Source of the DNA: Rhizobium sp. Leaf453
Lineage (GTDB): Bacteria; Pseudomonadota; Alphaproteobacteria; Rhizobiales; Rhizobiaceae
NCBI RefSeq assembly: GCF_001425605.1
Contig: NZ_LMRG01000023.1
Span: 224,290 to 288,289, forward strand
DNA length: 64,000 bases
Direction: 5' to 3'
How positions within the stretch are numbered: the first letter of the stretch is position 1; every line of letters starts with the position of its first letter. A program made the translations under genes and the position numbers. The notes beneath the pieces were generated by a model that saw only the letters and a list, made by a program, of their open reading frames with translations, was not told where the DNA came from and ran no database searches. Positions 58,321 through 64,000 of this stretch are shown here, piece after piece.

Positions 58321-58950
58321 ATGAAATGCCTCTTGCTCGTCGATATCCAGAACGGCTTCTGCTCCGGCGGAAACCTGGCCGTCCCGAACGGCGAGGATGT
58401 CGTGCCGGTCGCCAACAAGTTGATCGCCGAGGGCGGATATGATCTGATCGTCGCCTCGCAGGACTGGCATCCTGCCAACCACGGCAGCTTTGCCTCTCAG
58501 CATCCGGGCAGCAAGCCTTTCGAAATGGGTACGCTCGGCGGCAAGCCGCAGATGCTCTGGCCGGATCACTGCGTGCAGGGTAGCCGCGACGCCGATTTTC
58601 ATCCGGCTCTGAACACCGGCGCCGTCGATCACGTTCAGCGCAAGGGCGAGAACGTCACCGTCGACAGCTATTCGGCGTTCCGCGACAACGACCGTGCCGC
58701 ACTAACCGGATTGTCCGATTATCTCATTGGCAAGGGCGTCGATACGCTCGATGTCTGTGGCCTCGCGACCGATTATTGTGTGAAGGCATCCGCGATCGAT
58801 GCCAAGGCGATGATGCCCGGCACGGAGGTGCGATTCATCACCGACGCCAGCCGCGGGATCGATGCGGCCGGTGTCGAGGCGGCGATTGCCGAGATGAGAT
58901 CCAAGGGAATCCGCATTCTTGCATCGCAGGATATCCTCGCGGCGGCCTGA
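58321..58950 (+). CDS. pncA: Nicotinamidase PncA
   Basis: A 209-residue isochorismatase-fold enzyme that deaminates nicotinamide to nicotinic acid in NAD salvage. The catalytic triad is Asp8 (LLVDIQNGF), Lys108 (HVQRKGEN) and Cys153 (ATDYCVKA); metal ligands lie in SQDWHPANHGSF (Asp48, His50, His54). Cytoplasmic. It is a monocistronic gene with a GGAG about ten bases before the ATG. It converges on creA with a gap of 15 bases. Confidence 0.94.
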   Translation: MKCLLLVDIQNGFCSGGNLAVPNGEDVVPVANKLIAEGGYDLIVASQDWHPANHGSFASQHPGSKPFEMGTLGGKPQMLWPDHCVQGSRDADFHPALNTGAVDHVQRKGENVTVDSYSAFRDNDRAALTGLSDYLIGKGVDTLDVCGLATDYCVKASAIDAKAMMPGTEVRFITDASRGIDAAGVEAAIAEMRSKGIRILASQDILAAA

Positions 58951-58965
58951 TAGTGCCATCCTGGC

Positions 58966-59463
58966 CTATTGTGGAGCGCCCTCGGTCCAGGTGACGTTCT
59001 GACCGAACAGGGGAATGGTGGAGATCGACATCTTGGCCGACCCGTCGGTCAGTTCGCGCGAATGCGCCAGATAGATCAGCGTATTGTTCTTCTTGTCATA
59101 GACCCGCGTGACGACAAGCTTCTTCCAGATCAGCGACAACCCCTCGCGGAACACTTCCTCGCCTTCGCGCGACAGATCGATATCGTCGATGATCACCGGC
59201 CCGGTCTGGCGGCATGCGATCGAATTGTTGGAGGGATCTTCGAACCAGTTGCCGTTCTTCAACCGATCGATCACGCTGCGATCGAAATAGGTCACGTGGC
59301 AGGTGACGCCTTTGACCTTGGGATCGCTGACCGCATCGATGCTGATATCATTGCCAAGCCAGTCGACGCCGACCTCTCCGACCGTTTCGGCGCGAGCGGG
59401 CAGGGAGCAGAAAACGGCTGCGGCGAGGGTGAGGGCACTGAGCAGGCGGACGGGCAAAGGCAT
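58966..59463 (-). CDS. creA: CreA family secreted protein
   Basis: A 165-residue protein with a signal peptide (LLSALTLAAAVFCSLPARA) that belongs to the CreA/YjaH-like family of unknown biochemical role: VGVDWLGNDISIDAVSDPKVKGV-type wording with a Cys in VTCHVTYFD and a later Cys in SIACRQTGPV, which could form a disulfide in the periplasm. ATG at 59463 follows GGAGAA. It lies between convergent pncA and the diguanylate cyclase gene, which is on the same strand upstream. Confidence 0.88.
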   Translation of the reverse strand: MPLPVRLLSALTLAAAVFCSLPARAETVGEVGVDWLGNDISIDAVSDPKVKGVTCHVTYFDRSVIDRLKNGNWFEDPSNNSIACRQTGPVIIDDIDLSREGEEVFREGLSLIWKKLVVTRVYDKKNNTLIYLAHSRELTDGSAKMSISTIPLFGQNVTWTEGAPQ

Positions 59464-59525
59464 CGGGTTCTCCTTGAGGGCCTCCCTGACATAGGCGCGC
59501 CGCCCGACAATGCAAGCCGTGAGCG

Positions 59526-60773
59526 TCAGGCGCTATGGGAGAACGGCAGTGATGGCGCTGAGGTGGCGGCTGCTGCCCGCATCTGTGCTGCTGCCCCTGC
59601 CAGTGCCCGGGTGCTGGCCGAGGAATAGAGGCTTTCGGCCACGCTGAACCGGTCCCGTCCAGCCGCCTTGGCCTCGTAAAGGGCCGCATCGGCCCGGATC
59701 ATGACATCGGTGACGGCGCCTCCGCTTTCGCCGGTCGCCAATCCGATGCTGACGGTCAGCGAAATGTCCGTGCCGTTGATACCGCCGATGCGAATGGCAC
59801 GAACGGAGTCACAGATCGCTTTGGCGATTTCGATCGCCTCCACCCGGTCGATTCCCGTGAGTACGACTCCGAATTCCTCTCCCCCCAGGCGCCCGAGAAT
59901 GCCCCGTCCGGCAAGCGTTTCGCGGACCGTCCGGCTGAAGTGAGTGAGTGCGACATCTCCACCGGCATGGCCGTGCTGGTCGTTGATCTGCTTGAACCGG
60001 TCGAGATCGAGCAGCATGAAGATGCTCCGGTTTCCGGCGGTTGCTGAAAACAATCGCTCGGCCTGGGTCATGAAGGCGCGCCGCGACAGGGCGCCGGTGA
60101 GGTCGTCATGCGCGACCATGTGGCGTAGATTGGCAATCATCCAGCCGTGCAGCATCAGGATCACGCCGAGGAAGAACAGCGGTATGATCAGATGCCGTGC
60201 CGTCATGAGCGTCGCGGTCCAGACTTGGGGAGGTGTGACACCGCCAAAGCCTGGAAGGCCGGTGCTGAAGACCACAACCCGCATGGCATGGATACCAGCC
60301 ACCGCAAATGCTGCGACACAGCAGAGCAAGAGGTAGAGCATGATTCCGCGCTCCCTTTGCCAATGGCGCGCAATCGTCAACCCAACCAATGTGTAGATCA
60401 ATCCGGCGAAGCCAGCGCCGAGGCAGACGCGTGCGGCGGCATTGTCGATCCCGTAGCTGAAGAACATCAGGATCAAGGCGGTGCCGGAGAGCGTGAGGGC
60501 GAAGGGCCATGGTCCAACGGGCGCGCGGCCGAGAAATTGACGAAAGCCGGCAAGGATCAAAAGGGCTGCGGCAATGTTCAGGACCGTTGCCATCACGGTA
60601 TGGACCCAGAGCGGGGCGAGGCCGGATGTCAGGCCGAGAGAAGTGCCCGCCGCGGCCAGCGCACAGGCGCCGCAGAAGCTTGAAACACCGGGAACACCAA
60701 TGGTGCGCAGGGACAGGAGGACGGGAAGCATCACCAGAAGCGAGATGACTGCAATGGCCGAAAGAAAGCTCAT
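59526..60773 (-). CDS. Membrane diguanylate cyclase (GGDEF)
   Basis: A 415-residue protein with about seven membrane segments in its first 215 residues and a cytoplasmic GGDEF domain after that (LRHMVAHDDLTGALSRRAFM, LLDLDRFKQINDQHGHAGGD, and the active site RLGGEEFGVV near residue 305). The motif GGEEF is a canonical active form; no RxxD inhibitory site is seen. It should make c-di-GMP in response to a membrane or ligand signal. The C-terminal tail is Ala/Ser rich. No EAL domain is present. It reads away from the DUF2778 gene across a long gap. Confidence 0.9.
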   Translation of the reverse strand: MSFLSAIAVISLLVMLPVLLSLRTIGVPGVSSFCGACALAAAGTSLGLTSGLAPLWVHTVMATVLNIAAALLILAGFRQFLGRAPVGPWPFALTLSGTALILMFFSYGIDNAAARVCLGAGFAGLIYTLVGLTIARHWQRERGIMLYLLLCCVAAFAVAGIHAMRVVVFSTGLPGFGGVTPPQVWTATLMTARHLIIPLFFLGVILMLHGWMIANLRHMVAHDDLTGALSRRAFMTQAERLFSATAGNRSIFMLLDLDRFKQINDQHGHAGGDVALTHFSRTVRETLAGRGILGRLGGEEFGVVLTGIDRVEAIEIAKAICDSVRAIRIGGINGTDISLTVSIGLATGESGGAVTDVMIRADAALYEAKAAGRDRFSVAESLYSSASTRALAGAAAQMRAAAATSAPSLPFSHSA

Positions 60774-61557
60774 GGACGCGAATTCCTGCCTTATGCGCTG
60801 AAAATGATCTGGGTCCGATCAAGCGGATAAGGCCGAATTCGTAAGTGGTGCCGCTTTAATTTTTTCAGTCGAAATTCGCTGCAATTTTAATCACTGCGGT
60901 CACCTTCCGGCAATTTCCACCGGTCTTTGAGACTTTGCTGATCGAGACGGTCTCCAGCGTTTCGAGACCGCGCCGAAATTGCCAGTTTGCGGCGAAGACA
61001 CCGCGCAGATTCCATCATGTTTCGCGTGGCCTCTCCGCGAATCAATGGGAATGAGGCAGAGATTGGCTCGACAGTTTCAAGTTGTCAGCCGTGCGAGCAG
61101 TGATGCGACGGGCCACGTTTTGTCTCCCGAGACTTAGGGATAGACCCCGCCATATCCCGGCCAAAAACCCGCTTGTCTTAAAGCTGTCCTTAATATTGCC
61201 AAAAAGTAAGGTTTTGAGGCCAGTCACCGGCGCTTAGCGTTGAGATTACGTTCCAGTATCAGGCTTTTGAGAACGCCGTCGCATGGGTGACGGTGAATGG
61301 TGACGTCGTGGCGGGAAGCAAGACTTCTCCGCCTTATTGCTTGCAGCACATGCTGCCCCTTCCGTGCCACTCATGCTCCTCTTCATTCCAGGGGAGCCAG
61401 CGTAAAGGAATTGGTTACCATACTTTGTCATTCTTCCCATCAACCGGCATGTGCAGGCAAGCGCGAGATTGAGCGCCCGACTGACAGTGGACCGGCCTTG
61501 GCGGCGGCGCGTTTCGTTGTCCCCAATGTGAGTAATGCGTTTCGGGTAACGAGTATC
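60774..61557. other. 784-base gap without a convincing gene
   Basis: Divergent gap between the diguanylate cyclase and the DUF2778 gene. The left half is AT-rich (60845-60895), suited to a promoter. An inverted repeat CGGTCTC/GAGACCG lies at about 60948-60970. Short frames, such as one on the minus strand at 61042-61227, lack a ribosome binding site. The frame of the next gene is open upstream to 61297, but that extension does not look like protein of this family. Confidence 0.45.
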
Positions 61558-62733
61558 ATGGCGTCAGCAGTCGAAAAGTGCAGGCACGCAGCCTCTTCGG
61601 TGAAAGCGGTTTCTCGCCCGAAAAAGGCGGGACGGTTTTTCTCCGGTGCCACCGTGATCGGGGTCGGTATCGCCGCCTCGGTCTGGATGGTCGCCACCTT
61701 CGCTGTCATGCAGAACATGGGGACGTCCGGCTCTGCCGGACAGAACCCGCGGCTGGAGGCCTCGCTGGGCCTCAACCCGATCATTCGCGCCACGCCCAAG
61801 CAGGAACGCGTGGTTCGCCTCAGCAAATTCTCGCGGCTCACCGTAAAGCCGCAGATGAATCTCGCGGCGCAAGCCGTGCCGCACAAGAGCACGGTGGCGG
61901 TCGCGATGGCAAAGCCCGCCAGGGATTTTGCCGAACGGTCGATCGTCGTGGCGCTGGCCAGTGCCGCCGCTACCCGTGGCGACAATATGGTCACCGGCTC
62001 GGTGCCGGTCGTGGCGAATGCTCTCGTGGAAAATGTCTCGCTTCAGGATCAGGGTCTGAACAAGCCGTTCAACCTGGTCATGCAGGAGCCTGCCTCGTCG
62101 CTGAACGGCATGCTTCCCGATCTCGGGCCGCTGCCGCTCGCCAAGCCGCGCAGCCTTGCGAAGATCGATGCGGACGAGACGCCGGCCGACAAGACATTGG
62201 CGGACAAGGCCAAGAAGCCGAAGGTCAAGGAACTCGCCTATGTGCGTCCCGACATGCCGATGGCGGATGACGACGACGACATCCAGCCGAGCTTCCGCGG
62301 CAAGAAGGGCGTCGCCTATTACGATATCTCGGCGGGCGTGGTCTACATGCCGAACGGCGAGCGGCTCGAAGCCCATTCCGGCATCGGCAAGATGCGCGAC
62401 AACCCGGCCTATGTGCATGTGAAGATGAAGGGGCCGACCCCGCCCGGCACCTACAAGGTGACCATGCGCGAGGCCCTGTTCCATGGCGTTGCCGCCGTGC
62501 GCCTGACGCCGACGGACGGTGTTGCCCCGCATGGCCGTGTCGGTCTTCTGGCCCACAGCTATCTCTTGCGGAACCGCGGCGATAGCCATGGCTGCGTCGC
62601 CTTTGCCGACTATCCGAAGTTCCTCAAGGCCTTCAAGCGCGGCGAGATCAGCCATATGGTCATCGTGAAGAGCATGAAGGGCAAGTTCGCGCCACGGCGC
62701 ACATTCGCCTCGCTGTTCTCCCGCAAAGGGTAA
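61558..62733 (+). CDS. DUF2778 (Tlde1-type) L,D-transpeptidase-like protein
   Basis: A 391-residue protein with a membrane segment near residues 30-50 (FFSGATVIGVGIAASVWMVATFAVM), a middle stretch of about 190 residues of low complexity with Lys/Ala/Pro/Asp, and a C-terminal DUF2778 domain (about 255-390). Domain motifs: ISAGVVYMPNGERLEAHSG, then PPGTYKVTMREALFHGVAA, HSYLL, and the catalytic RGDSHGCVAFADYP with His and Cys. This is the fold of Salmonella Tlde1, an L,D-transpeptidase/carboxypeptidase toxin; in rhizobia it is chromosomal and I infer a wall-modifying role. No immunity gene is visible beside it. The ATG at 61558 (MASAVEK) was chosen over frames upstream. Confidence 0.85.
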   Translation: MASAVEKCRHAASSVKAVSRPKKAGRFFSGATVIGVGIAASVWMVATFAVMQNMGTSGSAGQNPRLEASLGLNPIIRATPKQERVVRLSKFSRLTVKPQMNLAAQAVPHKSTVAVAMAKPARDFAERSIVVALASAAATRGDNMVTGSVPVVANALVENVSLQDQGLNKPFNLVMQEPASSLNGMLPDLGPLPLAKPRSLAKIDADETPADKTLADKAKKPKVKELAYVRPDMPMADDDDDIQPSFRGKKGVAYYDISAGVVYMPNGERLEAHSGIGKMRDNPAYVHVKMKGPTPPGTYKVTMREALFHGVAAVRLTPTDGVAPHGRVGLLAHSYLLRNRGDSHGCVAFADYPKFLKAFKRGEISHMVIVKSMKGKFAPRRTFASLFSRKG

Positions 62734-62916
62734 GCATCCGGGTACGATGGATTTGTGAGAGGGGTCGGGATCACCGGCCCCTTTTCCGTTTTGCCGCCGC
62801 TTGAAATCGGCCCCGCCGGCCATAGTCTTTGCAGCACCCTTGCCAGAGGAACGCGCTCTGCCGCGGACCGGACCGCGTGGCGGATGGGGTGGGATGCAAA
62901 CCGGGAGGAGAGGCTG

Positions 62917-63390
62917 ATGGCCAAGAATACGATCTGCTTGTGGTATGACAAGGACGCGGAAGCCGCCGCCCGCTTCTATGCGGAGGTGTTTCCCGACAGC
63001 GCCGTCAGCGCCGTGCACAAGGCGCCGAGCGATTATCCCTCCGGCAGCGAGGGCGACGTGCTCACTGTCGAGTTCACGGTCTTCGGCATCGCCTGCCTCG
63101 GGCTGAATGGCGGGCCGATCTTCAAGCACAACGAAGCCTTCTCCTTCCAGATCGCCACCGACGATCAGGAGGAGACCGACCGCTACTGGAACGCCATCGT
63201 CGACAATGGCGGCGAGGAGAGCGCCTGCGGCTGGTGCAAGGACCGCTGGGGCATTTCCTGGCAGATCACGCCGCGCGCCTTGACAGACGCACTCGCCGCC
63301 GGTGGAGCCGAAGCCAAGCGCGCCTTCGATGCGATGATGGACATGAAGAAGATCGACGTCGCGACGATCGAGGCGGCGCGGCGAGGGTAG
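62917..63390 (+). CDS. VOC-fold protein (PhnB/glyoxalase-like)
   Basis: A 157-residue protein of the 3-demethylubiquinone-9 methyltransferase-like VOC group (PhnB-like): CLWYDKDAEAAARFYAEVFP, LTVEFTVFGIACLGLNGGP, FKHNEAFSFQIATDDQEETD and WGISWQITPRALTDAL are the family repeats. Reaction unknown; VOC proteins bind metal and act on varied small molecules, and this subgroup has no established substrate. The ATG at 62917 is preceded by GGGAGGAGAGG; in-frame residues upstream are not family-like. No operon partner. Confidence 0.87.
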   Translation: MAKNTICLWYDKDAEAAARFYAEVFPDSAVSAVHKAPSDYPSGSEGDVLTVEFTVFGIACLGLNGGPIFKHNEAFSFQIATDDQEETDRYWNAIVDNGGEESACGWCKDRWGISWQITPRALTDALAAGGAEAKRAFDAMMDMKKIDVATIEAARRG

Positions 63391-63407
63391 GGGGCTGGTT
63401 TTTGCCC

Positions 63408-63575
63408 CCTGGACAAGACCCCTCCCCAACCCCTCCCCACAAGGGGGAGGGGCTTAACCTGCAGTCTCTTCCGCGAAAATGAGCCATCTGTGTTGCGAGA
63501 GGCCGGCTGCGTGTCAGCCCTCCCACCTGTGGGGAGGGCGGCGAGCGAAGCGAGCGGGAGGGGTGTGGCTGCCGC
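63408..63575. repeat. GC-rich palindromic intergenic mosaic element
   Basis: Two dyads lie close together. First: CCCCTCCCC (63430-63438), loop ACAA, GGGGGAGGGG (63443-63452), preceded by a second copy of CCCCTCCCCA. Second: CAGCCCTCCCACCTGTGGG near 63515, with GGGAGGG and GGGAGGGGTGTGGCTG further on to 63571, and GCGAGCGAAGCGAGC in the loop. Such elements are frequent between rhizobial genes. Copy number cannot be read from one window. Confidence 0.6.
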
Positions 63576-63789
63576 TGAATAACTGGCTGGGAAAGGGGAC
63601 TGAGTTCGACGAGCGACCATGAGCGACACCCAATCTCTGTCGACGCAACTTGACCGTTATTGCCTTCCTTTCCCCATCCCCGCAGCCACGCGAAAACCCT
63701 CACGCGGCGCGTTTCGCCCGTGGCTTGAAATATGAACTCGGCCGGGACACATCGTGTGCCTTAGTGAGTAGTTAAGTAATTGACACGCG
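63576..63789. other. Gap right of the palindromic element
   Basis: Nothing recognised apart from the TTGACA at 63779-63784. Confidence 0.4.
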
Positions 63790-64000
63790 ATGTGTCCCGT
63801 CTCGGTGGTTTTTACCTGCAACTCCGGTTTCTCTGCCAGAACGGCACCCCTTTCGGGGGACCACCAGGGTCTGGCGGCATTGGCGCCGCCATCCGGTCTG
63901 TTGTGTGCCTCACAGGCACGCCCCGATCGTGTTTCAAACGGGAGGGAAACCACTTTCTGCCAATCCACCGGACAAGGGCTTACGTCTGTCCCCCATCCGG
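63790..64000 (+). other. Open-ended frame at the right edge, not assignable
   Basis: An ATG at 63790 opens a frame that runs off the window (about 70 codons, ATG TGT CCC GTC TCG...). The peptide is rich in Ser, Gly, Leu and Thr and resembles nothing I recognise; codon choice includes rare AGA and AGG. A minus-strand frame (63657-63968, GTG start) covers the same bases. Either could be noise. A TTGACA (63779-63784) in front of the ATG recalls a -35 box. Confidence 0.2.

Noticed and set aside
61297..61557. N-terminal extension of the DUF2778 gene
   Set aside because: The extra 87 residues are Cys/Arg/His-rich and unlike the family, and the membrane anchor is better placed with the start at 61558.
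63657..63968. A minus-strand protein of 103 codons at the right edge
   Set aside because: GTG start with no Shine-Dalgarno, overlaps a plus-strand frame, contains no domain.

Overview
The window is chromosomal DNA of an alphaproteobacterium of the Rhizobiaceae (Rhizobium / Neorhizobium / Agrobacterium type). The pointers are the gene content and wording of the proteins: a BtaA-BtaB betaine-lipid operon, a PPi-dependent phosphofructokinase, the DUF47-Pit phosphate operon with a Pho box, an FtsZ with a very long Gln/Pro-rich linker, a BamD lipoprotein of rhizobial type, and high G+C with strong codon bias. The exact genus cannot be fixed from the sequence alone.

Layout. Bases 1-15365 hold an accessory-like but conserved flank: the tail of a cation:proton antiporter, an MltB-type transglycosylase, a GH25 lysozyme-like lipoprotein, btaB-btaA, a GGDEF-EAL protein, a beta-lactamase-fold hydrolase, an SLT lipoprotein, a LysE exporter, pfp, a TerB/DnaJ protein coupled to an AmpD-like amidase, a small SLT and a FAD oxidoreductase. 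RNase P RNA lies at about 15474-15882. Bases 16304-37259 are the division and cell wall (dcw) cluster in order mraZ-rsmH-ftsL-ftsI-murE-murF-mraY-murD-ftsW-murG-murC-murB, then an inserted opposite-strand MHS-type transporter, then ddl-ftsQ-ftsA-ftsZ. Downstream come lpxC, bamD, recN, an unknown protein on the other strand, ligA, DUF47-pit, a GAF-PAS-GGDEF-EAL protein, a shrunken fumarylacetoacetase-like protein, panC-panB, azlC-azlD, aminopeptidase P, a membrane-anchored unknown, prmA, a Sco1-type protein with a 52-residue membrane protein before it, cheW, pncA, creA, a membrane diguanylate cyclase, a DUF2778 L,D-transpeptidase-like protein and a VOC-fold protein. The last 600 bases hold a GC-rich palindromic mosaic repeat and an open-ended frame.

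How the genes work together. The dcw genes make lipid II (MurC-F, MraY, MurG, Ddl), polymerise and crosslink it at the septum (FtsW, FtsI) and assemble the divisome (FtsL, FtsQ, FtsA, FtsZ). Outside the cluster several peptidoglycan-cleaving or remodelling enzymes sit nearby (MltB type, GH25, two SLTs, amidase, DUF2778). LpxC and BamD serve outer membrane building. Phosphate supply appears twice: btaAB (phosphorus-free membrane lipid) and DUF47-pit (phosphate uptake), the latter with a clear three-repeat Pho box.

Regulatory signals that can be read directly are a four-repeat MraZ-box array upstream of mraZ, clusters of GANTC (CcrM methylation) sites in front of both mraZ and ddl-ftsQAZ, TTAACC boxes in front of ddl, and about ten intrinsic-terminator-like hairpins, some of which contain the stop codons of the genes they end. 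I saw no tRNA gene, insertion sequence, integrase, CRISPR array or prophage. The window is mostly core genome; no clear new multi-gene system was found, but several local oddities merit checking.
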